Positions 28,001 through 38,484 of a stretch of DNA of 64,000 bases are shown in pieces. Positions within the stretch are counted from its first letter, which is position 1. Every line of letters starts with the position of its first letter. The notes under the pieces were generated by a model. It saw only the letters and a program-made list of their open reading frames with translations, was not told the origin of the DNA and did no database searches. Source of the stretch: Salibacterium salarium. Its GTDB lineage: Bacteria; Bacillota; Bacilli; Bacillales; Marinococcaceae. Where the stretch lies: contig NZ_JAUSUM010000001.1 of the NCBI RefSeq assembly GCF_030813635.1, positions 992,001 through 1,056,000 of the forward strand, read 5' to 3'. Position numbers and translations under genes: made by a program.

Positions 28001-28333
28001 GTATTGATTGGTGGACGTCCGGATAAAAAAAGTGAAACGAAGAAACTGCTTGTTGACGACGTTATTGATTTAGAAGAATTATTGAGTTCTTCCAGAGATA
28101 TTCTTTATCTAAAAATGGAGAACAAGGAAGATGCAGTAAAAACAGGTGGAAAAATAAAAGAAGTTTTGAAAAAGTATCCAGGAAGTGTTGCGGTTTGTCT
28201 TTATTATGAAGAAGAAAATAAGGTTGTCCAACTATCGGACAAGTACCGTTTTCAAGCTTCAGAAAGATCTTTAAACGAATTAAAAAACATTCTTTCCGAA
28301 GAATTTGTTGTTTTAAAAAAACATAGAGGGTGA
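25010..28333 (+). CDS. dnaE: DNA polymerase III alpha subunit DnaE
   Basis: Replicative polymerase that extends lagging-strand primers in Firmicutes alongside PolC. The 1107 aa product has an N-terminal PHP domain (HLHTHTEYSLL), the catalytic PDIDIDFPDYRR with Asp residues at about 379-383, the palm motif GPGRGSAAGSLVSY, a helix-hairpin-helix region and a C-terminal OB fold around residues 940-1020. An ATG at 25001 is too close to the AAAGGAG site; the ATG at 25010 has proper spacing and gives MEFVHLHTH, like B. subtilis. Malic enzyme follows. Confidence 0.96.
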   Translation: MEFVHLHTHTEYSLLQSTARIPKLIEAAAAQNMKALAITDKDVMYGVIPFYKQCQAANIKPIIGLELWVEGLELSGSYPVLLLAETKEGYRALLQLSTIKQTESAITMQKTIEILKDCVVIFPYADSEAAELLRLEEEEKALRVLTAWKQSYDAQSIYLERQPTEEKTILRQWKDISYRLSLPLVAGNNVHSIQKDEKEARQALRAIGDSQTLANMKIEDNEDVGTFITEANMKTQLDNDYEAIQQSKAIADRCEVTIDFGQMLLPTYPLSYDRNAEQVLRDHCEKGVTLRYGKWNDAIKERLEHELQIIHQMGFDDYFLIVADFVLYARNAGMLVGPGRGSAAGSLVSYVLEITDVDPLKHDLLFERFLNPERVNMPDIDIDFPDYRRDEVIEYVANKYGKNKVAQIVTFGTFGARAAIRDVGRILEAPQALVDRIASFITQGKTLKTAYEENSTFQDLIGREPLAKTILKLAFKIEGLPRHTSIHAAGIVMSGDFLYNHVPLMKKDDGLSLTQFSMEGLEEIGLLKIDLLGLKNLSLLEKITSSIHFKEKRTIDLRNLSLQDSLTYDMLAEGDTTGIFQLESAGMRTALQQIKPTTFEDIAAVNALYRPGPMENIPIYAERKQKQLEPDYPHHSLKDILSPTYGVIVYQEQIMQIASAIAGYSFGESDLLRRAVSKKDRVVLEQERSRFLKGAEQLGHDLAAASQVYDLIVRFAEYGFNRSHAVAYSFIAYQLAYLKAHYPAHFYASLLTVNRGNTEKMGAYLREAKQKNIHIIPPSVNKSEIGFKADGNSIQFGLATIKNVNRNAVQSIVKERKNALFQDFIDFLMRTEKEDIGRKALESLIKAGAFNEFGKDRAVLLASLDRAMEYAGFQNDLGDFVFGGEENFRYVDIEPFSDVERFEAEKEAIGFYVSGHPLDKYEQVLVPFAPKFLYDTFPTDRKKVWTAGIIEDIRTVRTKQGQSMAFVTVTDGTGELEVVIFPNVYRNVRTYLNEQNPVLIGGRPDKKSETKKLLVDDVIDLEELLSSSRDILYLKMENKEDAVKTGGKIKEVLKKYPGSVAVCLYYEEENKVVQLSDKYRFQASERSLNELKNILSEEFVVLKKHRG

Positions 28334-28446
28334 ACATGTCTTTGTCTTCTGTTATAATAAGGTAAGTTTTGCATCGGTATGACCATGTACAGGATAATGA
28401 AAAATAATTTATTAACATGGATCGCGGAAGAAGGAGAGTGGAGTTT

Positions 28447-29685
28447 GTGTCAACGACTAGAGAAGAGGCCTTGCAAATGCATCGGGAGAATCAAGGGAAA
28501 CTTGAATCAAAATCTAAAGTGCGAGTTCAAAATACGAAAGATTTAAGTCTAGCTTATTCCCCTGGAGTAGCTGAACCGTGTAAGGCTATATTTGATGATA
28601 AACAAAAAGTATTTGACTATACCATGAAGGGAAATATGGTAGCTGTTGTTTCGGATGGGACCGCTGTACTCGGGCTCGGAAATATCGGACCAGAAGCAGC
28701 TCTTCCTGTAATGGAAGGAAAAGCTGTTTTGTTCAAGTCTTTTGCGGGAGTTGACGCATTTCCGATATGTTTGGATACAACAGAAGTAGACCGGATTGTT
28801 GAGACTGTGAAGTTAATGCAGCCAACATTCGGTGGTGTGAACCTTGAGGATATCGCAGCACCTAATTGCTTTATTATTGAAGAGCGTTTAAAAAAAGAAG
28901 TGAATATCCCGGTTTTTCACGATGACCAGCATGGAACTGCTATTGTAACAGCGGCAGGACTGATTAATGCATTGAAACTAAATGGAAAGTCCCTTTCAGA
29001 AATAAAGGTAGTAGTTAACGGGGCAGGATCAGCAGGCATTGCAATCATAAAACTTTTGCTTAGAATGGGAGTACGTGACGTTATCCTATGTGATTCCAAG
29101 GGTGCTATTTATGAAGGTAGAACGGTTGGTATGAATGATCAGAAAGTGGAGATTGCAAAGGTCACGAATAAAGATAATGTTCAAGGTGATTTAGTCGATG
29201 TTATTGCTGATACAGATGTGTTCATTGGTGTATCTGTAGCAGGTGCTCTTTCTAAAGAGATGGTTAAGTCGATGAATGATGATCCAGTTATTTTTGCAAT
29301 GGCAAATCCAGATCCGGAAATCATGCCGAAAGACGCTAAGGAAGCAGGCGCAAAAGTTATTGGAACAGGACGTTCGGATTTCCCGAATCAGGTTAATAAC
29401 GTTCTTGCGTTTCCTGGTATTTTTAGAGGAGCACTTGATGTTAATGCTACGCATATAAACGAAGATATGAAAAAGGCTGCCGTTTATGCAATTGCCGATT
29501 TGATGGAAGATGACGAATTACATGCTGATTATGTCATTCCAGCTCCATTCGATAAACGAGTAGCTCCGGCTGTAGCTTCCGCGGTTGCTAAAACAGCGAT
29601 GGAAACTGGTGTGGCACGTAAAGAAGTTAATCCGGACGAAGTAGCGGAGAAAACAAGTCGCCTTTCCATGATTGATAAGGAATAA
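28447..29685 (+). CDS. ytsJ: Malic enzyme YtsJ
   Basis: Oxidative decarboxylation of malate to pyruvate; in B. subtilis YtsJ prefers NADP. The 412 aa protein has the malic domain with SLAYSPGVAEPC, HDDQHGTAIVTAAGLINAL and the NAD(P) motif VVNGAGSAGIAIIKLLL near residue 190. The frame starts at 28417, but GTG at 28447 follows GAAGGAGAG and gives MSTTREEAL, matching the B. subtilis start. It lies between dnaE and accD in the conserved order. Cofactor preference cannot be fixed from sequence by eye. Confidence 0.93.
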   Translation: MSTTREEALQMHRENQGKLESKSKVRVQNTKDLSLAYSPGVAEPCKAIFDDKQKVFDYTMKGNMVAVVSDGTAVLGLGNIGPEAALPVMEGKAVLFKSFAGVDAFPICLDTTEVDRIVETVKLMQPTFGGVNLEDIAAPNCFIIEERLKKEVNIPVFHDDQHGTAIVTAAGLINALKLNGKSLSEIKVVVNGAGSAGIAIIKLLLRMGVRDVILCDSKGAIYEGRTVGMNDQKVEIAKVTNKDNVQGDLVDVIADTDVFIGVSVAGALSKEMVKSMNDDPVIFAMANPDPEIMPKDAKEAGAKVIGTGRSDFPNQVNNVLAFPGIFRGALDVNATHINEDMKKAAVYAIADLMEDDELHADYVIPAPFDKRVAPAVASAVAKTAMETGVARKEVNPDEVAEKTSRLSMIDKE

Positions 29686-29864
29686 GACTTGAAAACATGA
29701 TGGAACTGTTCTCTTGAGTGATTACGTACCGGGGTGCGCAAGGTATAGCATAAAAAGCGAGTGATCGACAGAGGAACGGTCACTCCTCTGTTCGTTCAGA
29801 GGTTCATGTTTTGAATGCAGTATGAGCATCCCCCATATTTTAGACAATAAAAGAAGGTGTCCTC
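29686..29864. other. ytsJ-accD intergenic region
   Basis: About 180 bases. An imperfect repeat GAGTGATCG ... CGGTCACTC near 29759-29786 may form a hairpin after ytsJ, but there is no good T tract. No FapR-like operator is recognisable upstream of accD. Confidence 0.3.
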
Positions 29865-30725
29865 GTGTCATTAAAAGACTTTTTTAATAAAAAACGAAAA
29901 TACGCGACGATCCCATCCGAACGCCAGCAGCCGACGAATATGAACGAAGGTGTCATGACGAAATGTCCAGAGTGTAAATCTATTATTTACACAAAAGAGT
30001 TAAAAAAATATGACATGGTTTGTATTAGTTGCGGCCACCATCTTTCTATGACGGCTTACGAGCGCATTGATTCTTTGCTGGATGAGAAAACCTTTGAAGA
30101 ATATGATGCTGGTATGACCTCAGCTAATCCTTTAGATTTTCCGGAGTATCATCAAAAGTTGGATAAAGACCGTGAAAAAACAGGTTTGAATGAAGCGGTA
30201 GTTACTGGCGAAGGATATATGGAAGACTGTCCTGTTGTAATAGGTGTAATGGATTCAAGGTTTAGAATGGGAAGTATGGGATCAGTTGTAGGGGAAAAGA
30301 TTGCCCGCGCTATCGAAGCAGCTTTAACGAAAAACAGACCGTTTATTATGTTTGCAGCATCTGGAGGTGCCCGGATGCAGGAAGGCGTACTCAGTCTCAT
30401 GCAAATGGCGAAAACGAGTGCTGCCTTAAAACGATTAGATGAAAAAGGTTTATTGTATATCTCAGTTATGACTGATCCTACGACGGGCGGAGTATCGGCA
30501 AGTTTTGCCTCGTTAGGTGATTATAATTTTGCAGAGCCGAAAGCCTTGATAGGATTTGCTGGAAGGCGTATTATAGAACAAACCATTCGAGAGGAATTGC
30601 CAGACGACTTTCAAACCGCTGAATTCCTTTTAAAGCATGGGCAGTTGGATCGTGTTATTCCAAGAGATGAAATGAAAGATACGCTAGTGAAAATTCTTGA
30701 TATTCATGGGTATAAAGAACAATAA
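29865..30725 (+). CDS. accD: Acetyl-CoA carboxylase carboxyltransferase beta subunit
   Basis: Beta subunit of the carboxyltransferase that makes malonyl-CoA for fatty acid synthesis. The 286 aa protein has the N-terminal zinc ribbon with Cys34, Cys37, Cys53 and Cys56, followed by the crotonase-fold domain with [18 protein letters not shown]. The start is GTG with AAGAAGGTG upstream. accA begins 20 bases after its stop, so they are co-transcribed as the two halves of one enzyme. Confidence 0.97.
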   Translation: MSLKDFFNKKRKYATIPSERQQPTNMNEGVMTKCPECKSIIYTKELKKYDMVCISCGHHLSMTAYERIDSLLDEKTFEEYDAGMTSANPLDFPEYHQKLDKDREKTGLNEAVVTGEGYMEDCPVVIGVMDSRFRMGSMGSVVGEKIARAIEAALTKNRPFIMFAASGGARMQEGVLSLMQMAKTSAALKRLDEKGLLYISVMTDPTTGGVSASFASLGDYNFAEPKALIGFAGRRIIEQTIREELPDDFQTAEFLLKHGQLDRVIPRDEMKDTLVKILDIHGYKEQ

Positions 30726-30745
30726 CAACAAGGAGGTGAAATGAA

Positions 30746-31723
30746 GTGCATAGCTATTTGCCATTTGAAAAACCAGTAATAGAGCTACGTGAAAAAATTG
30801 CTGAACTAAAGTCATTTACCGAAGAAAAAGAAATAGATTTGTCTGATGAAATATCCACGTTAGAAGATCGCCTCGAGCAGCTTGAAAAAGATATTTATGG
30901 AAACTTGCAGCCGTGGCAGAGAGTTCAAATTGCTAGACATGGAGAACGTCCGACAACGTTGGACTATATTAATTATCTTTTTACTGATTTTATGGAAATG
31001 CATGGAGACCGCCTTTATGGTGACGATGAAGCAATAGTAGGCGGGATTGCAAAATTCAAAGGACGTCCTGTTACAGTTATTGGACATCAACGTGGAAAAG
31101 ACACGAAAGAAAATTTAAAACGAAACTTTGGTATGCCTCACCCAGAAGGTTATCGAAAAGCACTTAGACTTATGAAACAAGCAGAGAAGTTTTCCCGTCC
31201 AGTTATATGTTTTATTGATACAAAAGGGGCTTTTCCAGGAAAAGCAGCGGAAGAAAGAGGGCAAAGTGAGGCAATTGCTCGTAATATAATGGAAATGGCA
31301 GGATTAAAAGTTCCTGTTATTAGTGTTGTTATTGGAGAAGGTGGAAGCGGAGGAGCTTTAGCATTAGGAGTTGGAAATGAAATTCATATGCTTGAAAACT
31401 CGACTTATTCTGTCATTTCTCCGGAAGGTGCTTCTGCTTTACTATGGAAAGATGCATCGTATGCAAAAGAGGCATCAGAGACAATGAAAATTACTGCTCC
31501 TGACTTAAAAGAATTAGAAATTATTGATAAAATGATTCCGGAAGTAAGGGGTGGCGCTCATAAAGATTTAGAGCAACAAGTTATTTATATTGATGAGGTT
31601 TTAGAGCATTCATTACATACCTTAGCCAAACTATCTGAAGATGAACTTGTTCTAAATCGATATGACAAGTATCAAAAAATTGGTCTATTGGCTGGCGAAA
31701 ATGTTGTGCCTTCCACCGAATAG
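30746..31723 (+). CDS. accA: Acetyl-CoA carboxylase carboxyltransferase alpha subunit
   Basis: Alpha subunit partner of AccD. It is 325 aa, with the N-terminal coiled segment [15 protein letters not shown], the region [20 protein letters not shown] near residue 113, and the CoA-binding oxyanion motif [15 protein letters not shown] near residue 197. The start codon is GTG after AAGGAGGTGAAATGAA. A strong terminator follows. Confidence 0.97.
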   Translation: MHSYLPFEKPVIELREKIAELKSFTEEKEIDLSDEISTLEDRLEQLEKDIYGNLQPWQRVQIARHGERPTTLDYINYLFTDFMEMHGDRLYGDDEAIVGGIAKFKGRPVTVIGHQRGKDTKENLKRNFGMPHPEGYRKALRLMKQAEKFSRPVICFIDTKGAFPGKAAEERGQSEAIARNIMEMAGLKVPVISVVIGEGGSGGALALGVGNEIHMLENSTYSVISPEGASALLWKDASYAKEASETMKITAPDLKELEIIDKMIPEVRGGAHKDLEQQVIYIDEVLEHSLHTLAKLSEDELVLNRYDKYQKIGLLAGENVVPSTE

Positions 31724-31726
31724 TTG

Positions 31727-31760
31727 GAATGCTTTCTGAGAATTTCGGGAAGCATTTTTT
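31727..31760 (+). terminator. Intrinsic terminator after accA
   Basis: AATGCTTTC / GGGAAGCATT stem with a loop, followed by TTTTTT. Confidence 0.88.
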
Positions 31761-31779
31761 CATGACAGTCTGTTGAGAA

Positions 31780-31788
31780 TGTTATACT
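31780..31788 (+). promoter_or_regulatory. Extended -10 element for pfkA-pyk
   Basis: TGTTATACT matches TGN-TATAAT with one change. No clear -35 is visible, consistent with an extended -10 promoter. It lies about 95 bases before pfkA. Confidence 0.45.
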
Positions 31789-31876
31789 ATTATTACTGTA
31801 AGATATAAGCTTTTAAGAAATGACCCATAAATACATGCGGTCATTCTTTAGATAGATATTTTATAAAAAGGTGTGA

Positions 31877-32842
<966 letters not shown>

Positions 32843-32906
32843 ATGCCTGCATGCGGAAAAGCTATGTTATAATAATAAATGTGTTGGAGAGAAGAGGAGG
32901 ACAATT

Positions 32907-34661
32907 ATGAGAAAAACGAAGATTGTATGCACGATTGGACCGGCAAGTGAATCGCCGGAAATGCTTCGGAAACTGATGGAAGCAGGAATGAATGTAGCAC
33001 GACTTAACTTTTCCCATGGCGACTTTGATGAACATAAGGCTCGAATTGATGCTATTCGTGAAATTGCGGACGAAACGGGGAAAAACGTTGGTATTCTATT
33101 GGATACGAAAGGTCCGGAAGTTCGGACTCATACGATGAAAGACGGAGCAATTAACTTAGTAGAAGGCCGGGAACTGATTGTTACTCCTGATGAAGTAGAA
33201 GGCACCGAAGAAAAAATATCGGTTACATATCCTGGAATTGCTGATGACTTGGAACCGGGTAAAAAAATCCTGTTGGATGACGGACTAATTGAACTCGAAG
33301 TACTTGAAGTGTCAGGTAAGAATTTACGGACAAAAGTATTAAATAATGGAGAGCTAAAGAATAAGAAAGGTGTCAATCTGCCAAATGTTAAAGTTAATTT
33401 GCCCGGCATTACAGACAAGGATGCGGCAGATATTAAATTTGGTATTGAACAGGAAGTTGACTTTATCGCTGCTTCTTTTGTAAGACGCCCTTCTGATGTG
33501 CTTGAAATTCGAGAAATTTTGGAAAATCATGGTGCAGAAAATACAGAGATTATACCAAAAATCGAAAATCAAGAAGGTATTGATAATATTGAAGACATTA
33601 TAGAAGTGTCGGATGGGCTTATGGTAGCTCGCGGTGATTTAGGCGTAGAAATACCACCAGAAGATGTCCCACTTGCTCAAAAAGACCTTATTAAACAATG
33701 CAATACTGCGGCTAAACCGGTTATTACTGCGACGCAAATGCTCGATTCCATGCAGCGTAATCCACGCCCGACAAGAGCAGAAGCAAGCGATGTAGCAAAT
33801 GCTATTTTTGATGGTACAGATGCTATTATGCTTTCTGGTGAAACAGCTGCAGGGGATTATCCAGTGGAAACAGTACAAACAATGAGTAATATTGCAATAA
33901 AAGCTGAGTCATCCTTGAAATACGAAACAATCTTGAGTCAGCGCACAAAAGAAAGTGATAAATCTATAACGAATTCTATTAGCCAATCCGTATCTCATAC
34001 GGCTTACAATTTAGAGGCTTCTGCTATTTTGACCGCGACCGAAAGCGGTTATACTGCTAAAATTGTTTCGAAATATCGTCCTGAATCCCCCGTTATTGCT
34101 GTGACGAGCAATGAGCCAGTGTATCGTAAACTTTCACTTGTATGGGGTGTTACACCACTGTTAGGGAAAGCAGCTAATACAACAGATGAAATGTTGGATA
34201 GTACGGTGCAGGAATCGCTTAAAGCAGAACTAGTAAGTCACGGAGATCTCGTTGTTATAACTGCTGGAGTACCGGTTGGTGAAACAGGTACAACAAATAT
34301 TATGAAAGTGCATGTTATAGGGGAAGTTATTGGGAAAGGCCAAGGCATTGGCCGTAAAACAGCTTCTGGACGAGTAGTTCTTGCGCGCAGCGCGGAAGAA
34401 GCTAATAAAAAAATGGAAACAGGAAATATTCTCGTCACTTATAGTACAGATAAAGAGATGGTTCCTGCCTTTGAAAAAGCTTCAGCTGTGATTACAGAAG
34501 AAGGTGGTCTTACTTCGCATGCCGCTGTTGTCGGTTTGAATTTAGGCACTCCTGTTATAGTTGGAGTTAATGAAGCAATGGATTTGTTTACAGATGGTGA
34601 AGAAGTAACGGTAGATAGTGCCCGCGGTGACCTTTACCGTGGACATGCAAGCGTCCTATAA
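32907..34661 (+). CDS. pyk: Pyruvate kinase with extra C-terminal domain
   Basis: Transfers phosphate from phosphoenolpyruvate to ADP. The 584 aa form has the standard barrel ([12 protein letters not shown] near the N-terminus, [16 protein letters not shown] near residue 240) and the Bacillus-type extra C-terminal domain of about 110 residues with a PEP-utiliser-like phosphohistidine loop ([20 protein letters not shown]). The frame opens at 32796 inside pfkA, but the ATG at 32907 follows GAGGAGGAC. An extended -10 TGTTATAAT at 32865-32873 could give extra transcription. Confidence 0.96.
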   Translation: MRKTKIVCTIGPASESPEMLRKLMEAGMNVARLNFSHGDFDEHKARIDAIREIADETGKNVGILLDTKGPEVRTHTMKDGAINLVEGRELIVTPDEVEGTEEKISVTYPGIADDLEPGKKILLDDGLIELEVLEVSGKNLRTKVLNNGELKNKKGVNLPNVKVNLPGITDKDAADIKFGIEQEVDFIAASFVRRPSDVLEIREILENHGAENTEIIPKIENQEGIDNIEDIIEVSDGLMVARGDLGVEIPPEDVPLAQKDLIKQCNTAAKPVITATQMLDSMQRNPRPTRAEASDVANAIFDGTDAIMLSGETAAGDYPVETVQTMSNIAIKAESSLKYETILSQRTKESDKSITNSISQSVSHTAYNLEASAILTATESGYTAKIVSKYRPESPVIAVTSNEPVYRKLSLVWGVTPLLGKAANTTDEMLDSTVQESLKAELVSHGDLVVITAGVPVGETGTTNIMKVHVIGEVIGKGQGIGRKTASGRVVLARSAEEANKKMETGNILVTYSTDKEMVPAFEKASAVITEEGGLTSHAAVVGLNLGTPVIVGVNEAMDLFTDGEEVTVDSARGDLYRGHASVL

Positions 34662-34671
34662 TAAGAAGAAT

Positions 34672-34725
34672 GCAAACCTCCCCCGGCCAGAAAAGAGATA
34701 AAAACTTGCCGAGGAGGTTTGTTTT
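34672..34725 (+). terminator. Intrinsic terminator after pyk
   Basis: GCAAACCTCC...CGGC pairs with GCCGAGGAGGTTTG, followed by TTTTAC. Confidence 0.85.
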
Positions 34726-34823
34726 ACAGTATGAGATGATAAAAAGCGGTTGGAGGGAGACGTCCAAAACGCTTCATTGTTAATATCAGCAGGCAGAACG
34801 CCAGAATGTAGGAGGACTGTTTT

Positions 34824-35219
34824 ATGGGAAAATGGTTTGTTTTATTATTAATCATTGTTCCAGCATTAGAAATTGGAGTACTTATACTATCAGGGAACAC
34901 AATAGGCATTTGGCCGACCATTTTACTCATTATTTTAACAGGTCTTTTAGGAGCCTGGCTGGCAAAAAAAGAGGGGCTGGAAACGATTCGGACAGCTCAA
35001 TTGCAGATGCAGAATGGAGAAGTCCCTAGCACGCTCGTTATAGATGGTATTTGTATTTTGATTGGAGGCACAGTGTTATTAACACCGGGCTTTATTACAG
35101 ATGTTATCGGTTTTCTTCTGCTTATTCCCTACACAAGAGGAATGTTGAAAGCATTATTGCAAAAACTTTTTAATAAGTTAATAAGTAGTGGAAGCGTTGT
35201 TTTCATACGTAGAAAATAA
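34824..35219 (+). CDS. fxsA: FxsA family membrane protein (YtzA)
   Basis: A 131 aa FxsA-family cytoplasmic membrane protein with about three transmembrane segments (4-22, 27-45 and 75-100) and the conserved signature GAWLAKKEGLETIRTAQ near residue 45 and LLTPGFITDVIGFLLLIP. In E. coli FxsA relieves F-plasmid exclusion of phage T7; its role in Bacillus is unknown. TAGGAGGACTG precedes the ATG. It lies after pyk as in B. subtilis. Confidence 0.9.
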   Translation: MGKWFVLLLIIVPALEIGVLILSGNTIGIWPTILLIILTGLLGAWLAKKEGLETIRTAQLQMQNGEVPSTLVIDGICILIGGTVLLTPGFITDVIGFLLLIPYTRGMLKALLQKLFNKLISSGSVVFIRRK

Positions 35220-35303
35220 ACTATTCAGTCTGTAATTACATGACAGATTGTGTCTAAATGTGATAGGATAAAAGCGAAGTCTATGTGGAAGGATGTACGG
35301 ACG

Positions 35304-35777
35304 TTGATATCGCAGGCTACCTTGTTTATGTTGATTTTGCTTGCGATCGGAGTCATAGGTAAAAACCAAACACTAGTAATAGCAGTTATCGCACTGTTGA
35401 TTATGAAATGGACAGGATTAGGCGATAAAGCTTTTCCTTTTTTACAAGCAAAGGGAATACCAATAGCAGTTACGATACTGACAATTTCTGTTTTAATACC
35501 AATTGTAACTGGTGAAATTGGATTTAAAGAGATGGGAGAGGCAGTTAAATCGTATTACGCTTGGATTGCACTTGCTTCTGGTATTTTTGTGGCTTTGATT
35601 GCAAAAGGCGGAGTGGAACTGCTTCAAAATGATCCCCATATAACAGCAGCTCTTGTTATAGGTACGATTTTGGCAGTAGGCTTTTTTAATGGTGTAGCAG
35701 TTGGACCTCTTATTGGTGCTGGTATTGCATACGCAATCATGAAAGCTGTCGAGTTTTTCTCTTCCACTGGCGTTTGA
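35304..35777 (+). CDS. ytwI: DUF441/UPF0756 membrane protein YtwI
   Basis: About 157 aa, with four to five transmembrane segments and conserved LLAIGVIGKNQ, GFFNGVAVGPLIGAGIAYA. This matches the UPF0756 (DUF441) family; the function is unknown. The open frame starts at 35250 and has an ATG at 35283, but GGAAGGA at 35287-35293 best serves the TTG at 35304, so I chose that; the start remains uncertain. In B. subtilis ytvI lies beside ytwI before citZ; ytvI is absent here. Confidence 0.85.
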   Translation: MISQATLFMLILLAIGVIGKNQTLVIAVIALLIMKWTGLGDKAFPFLQAKGIPIAVTILTISVLIPIVTGEIGFKEMGEAVKSYYAWIALASGIFVALIAKGGVELLQNDPHITAALVIGTILAVGFFNGVAVGPLIGAGIAYAIMKAVEFFSSTGV

Positions 35778-35957
35778 GGAACTTTATATCGTTTACATTC
35801 ACAAAATAGTGAAAAATGTTTATAATAAAGATGGTTCCTCCTTACTTCTTACATAGCTTATGATACCGTTATTAAACCGTGTTTTATACAAAAGTGTACC
35901 CACAACAGACTAACCATTCTACATAATACACGGCTTAATATACAAAGTAATATGAAA

Positions 35958-35971
35958 TGTAAGCATTTTCG
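35958..35971 (+). promoter_or_regulatory. Candidate CcpA cre site upstream of citZ
   Basis: TGTAAGCATTTTCG matches the cre pattern with two deviations. citZ is repressed by CcpA in B. subtilis, and the site sits about 50 bases upstream of citZ in a 240-base leader. Confidence 0.5.
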
Positions 35972-36019
35972 TTTTTTGAACAATTTGGAATTTTATTTCT
36001 TGGTAAAGGAGAGGTTGGT

Positions 36020-37135
36020 ATGAGCACAACTCGTGGTCTTGAAGGTGTAGTCGCAACGTCATCCAGTGTAAGCTCTATTATTGATGATGTCTTAACGTAT
36101 CAAGGGTTTCACATCGATGATTTAGCTGAAAATGCTTCCTTTGAAGAAGTAATATTTTTACTTTGGAATGGACGCCTGCCTAAAGAAAATGAACTTAATG
36201 AATTGACGAAAGATTTAGCCAAAAATATGCAGGTTCCGAACGAAATTTTTGATTATATGAAAGCTTACCCAATCGGTGATGTCCACCCTATGGCAGCACT
36301 CCGGACTGCCGTATCCCAACTTGGTTTGTACGATGAAGAAGCAGACGAAATGAATGAAGCAGCGAATAAGCGCAAAGCTGTTAAGCTGCAAGCTAAGATT
36401 CCAGCAATCGTAACAGGTTTCAGCCGGATTCGTGAAGGCAAGGAACCGGTGGCACCTAAAGAAACGTTAAGCTTTGCTGGTAACTTTTTGTATATGTTGA
36501 ACGGTGAAGAACCAGATGAAACGTCAGAACTAGCTTTTAATAAAGCTCTTGTCCTGCATGCAGACCATGAGCTGAATGCGTCTACTTTCACTGCTAGAGT
36601 TTGTGTGGCAACGTTATCTGATATTTATTCTGGTATCACAGCTGCAATTGGGGCATTGAAAGGCCCATTACATGGCGGTGCTAACGAAAGAGTTATGGCA
36701 ATGTTAACCGAAATTGGCGACACAGATAATGTGGAATCTTATATTCGTGATGTATTCGAGAAGAAAGAAAAAATCATGGGATTCGGACACCGTGTCTATA
36801 AAAATGGAGACCCGCGCGCAAAACACTTGCGGGATATGTCACAAAGACTTACAAACATAACTGGGGAATCAAAATGGTATGATATGTCTGTTAAGATTGA
36901 AGATCTTGTTGTTAATGAAAAAGGACTACTACCTAATGTTGACTTTTATTCGGCATCCGTTTATCACAGTTTAGGTATTGACCATGATTTATTCACCCCA
37001 ATATTTGCCACAAGCAGGGTTTCAGGATGGTTAGCTCACATTCTTGAACAATATGAAGATAATCGCTTGATTCGTCCGCGCGCAGAGTATGTTGGACCAG
37101 ATAAACAAGAGTATATCCCAGTAGAAAAGCGGTAA
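36020..37135 (+). CDS. citZ: Citrate synthase
   Basis: Condenses acetyl-CoA and oxaloacetate, the entry step of the TCA cycle. The 371 aa enzyme is of the short Gram-positive type. Active-site histidines are in GPLHGGANERVM and GFGHRVYKNGDPRAKH, and the Asp is in DFYSASVY. AAAGGAGAGG precedes the ATG. It is first in the citZ-icd-mdh operon, and the intervals are 56 and 24 bases without terminators. Confidence 0.97.
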   Translation: MSTTRGLEGVVATSSSVSSIIDDVLTYQGFHIDDLAENASFEEVIFLLWNGRLPKENELNELTKDLAKNMQVPNEIFDYMKAYPIGDVHPMAALRTAVSQLGLYDEEADEMNEAANKRKAVKLQAKIPAIVTGFSRIREGKEPVAPKETLSFAGNFLYMLNGEEPDETSELAFNKALVLHADHELNASTFTARVCVATLSDIYSGITAAIGALKGPLHGGANERVMAMLTEIGDTDNVESYIRDVFEKKEKIMGFGHRVYKNGDPRAKHLRDMSQRLTNITGESKWYDMSVKIEDLVVNEKGLLPNVDFYSASVYHSLGIDHDLFTPIFATSRVSGWLAHILEQYEDNRLIRPRAEYVGPDKQEYIPVEKR

Positions 37136-37191
37136 CAATTTATTTACTATAGAATTGGAATTATTAACTACTTATCAGGAGGTTTTATGTA

Positions 37192-38460
37192 ATGGCTAAT
37201 GGAGAAAAGATTACAACAAACAATGGAGTTTTGAATGTACCTGATGAACCAATCATTCCTTATATCGAAGGGGACGGCACAGGACCCGACATTTGGGCTT
37301 CTGCTCATAGAGTATTAGATGCAGCCGTGGAAAAAGCATATAACGGTAAAAAGAAGATTCACTGGACAGAAACACTAGTAGGGGAAAAAGCTTATAATAA
37401 TACTGGAGAATGGCTTCCGGATCAATCGTTGGAAACGATCCGTGAATATTTAATTGCTATTAAAGGTCCTCTTACTACACCGATTGGCGGAGGTATACGT
37501 TCATTAAACGTTGCTTTACGTCAAAGACTTGACTTATTTACTTGTTTACGTCCAGTTCGCCACTTTACAGGTGTACCTTCTCCGGTTAAAAAGCCAGAAG
37601 ATGTTAATATGGCTATTTTCCGTGAAAATACAGAAGATATTTATGCAGGTATTGAATATAAAGAAGGAACACCGGAAGCGAAAAAAGTCGTGGACTTCCT
37701 TCAAGAAGAAATGGGAGCGACGAACATCCGATTCCCTGAAACTTCTGGTATTGGTGTTAAACCTGTATCCAAAGAGGGAAGTGAACGATTGATTCGTGCA
37801 GCTATTGATTACGCTATTGAAGAAGGGCGTAAAAGCGTAACTCTTGTTCATAAAGGTAACATCATGAAGTTTACAGAAGGTGCTTTTAAAGCATGGGGTT
37901 ATGAGCTTGCTGAGCGTGAGTATGGAGATAAAGTATTCACATGGCAGGAATATGATGAGATTGTTGAAAAAGAAGGAAAAGATGCTGCTAATGCTGCACA
38001 AGACAAAGCAGAAGCTGACGGCAAAATTATTATTAAAGATGCAATTGCAGACATCTTCTTGCAGCAAATTCTTACTCGTCCAAAGGAATTCGATGTTGTT
38101 GCTACTATGAATCTCAATGGGGATTATGTATCTGACGCTCTTGCCGCACAAGTTGGCGGAATTGGTATTGCACCTGGCGCAAACATTAACTATGAATCCG
38201 GGCATGCGATTTTTGAAGCAACCCACGGAACAGCTCCAAAATATGCTGGAATGGACAAAGTAAATCCGTCCTCTCTTATTTTATCCGGAGAGCTTTTACT
38301 TCGCCATCTTGGCTGGCACGAAGCAGCTAATCTTGTTCTTACTTCTATGGATAAAACAATTGGAAACAAAGTAGTAACATATGACTTTGCCCGCCTCATG
38401 GATGGTGCTAGAGAAGTCAAGTGTTCTGAATTTGGCGACGAACTCATTAAAAATATGTAA
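37192..38460 (+). CDS. icd: Isocitrate dehydrogenase (NADP)
   Basis: Oxidises isocitrate to 2-oxoglutarate. The 422 aa length and motifs match the Bacillus NADP enzyme: [14 protein letters not shown] at the start, the isocitrate loop [12 protein letters not shown] around residue 104 and [11 protein letters not shown] with the NADP-type context near residue 344. It is the second gene of the TCA operon; CAGGAGG lies before the ATG. Confidence 0.97.
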   Translation: MANGEKITTNNGVLNVPDEPIIPYIEGDGTGPDIWASAHRVLDAAVEKAYNGKKKIHWTETLVGEKAYNNTGEWLPDQSLETIREYLIAIKGPLTTPIGGGIRSLNVALRQRLDLFTCLRPVRHFTGVPSPVKKPEDVNMAIFRENTEDIYAGIEYKEGTPEAKKVVDFLQEEMGATNIRFPETSGIGVKPVSKEGSERLIRAAIDYAIEEGRKSVTLVHKGNIMKFTEGAFKAWGYELAEREYGDKVFTWQEYDEIVEKEGKDAANAAQDKAEADGKIIIKDAIADIFLQQILTRPKEFDVVATMNLNGDYVSDALAAQVGGIGIAPGANINYESGHAIFEATHGTAPKYAGMDKVNPSSLILSGELLLRHLGWHEAANLVLTSMDKTIGNKVVTYDFARLMDGAREVKCSEFGDELIKNM

Positions 38461-38484
38461 TTTTTATTGAAGGAGGAAAACGAG

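Noticed and set aside
37546-38226. 226-codon minus-strand frame inside icd
   Set aside because: It is fully antisense to icd, Cys/Phe/Asn-rich as typical for the complement of a highly expressed gene, and has no ribosome site.
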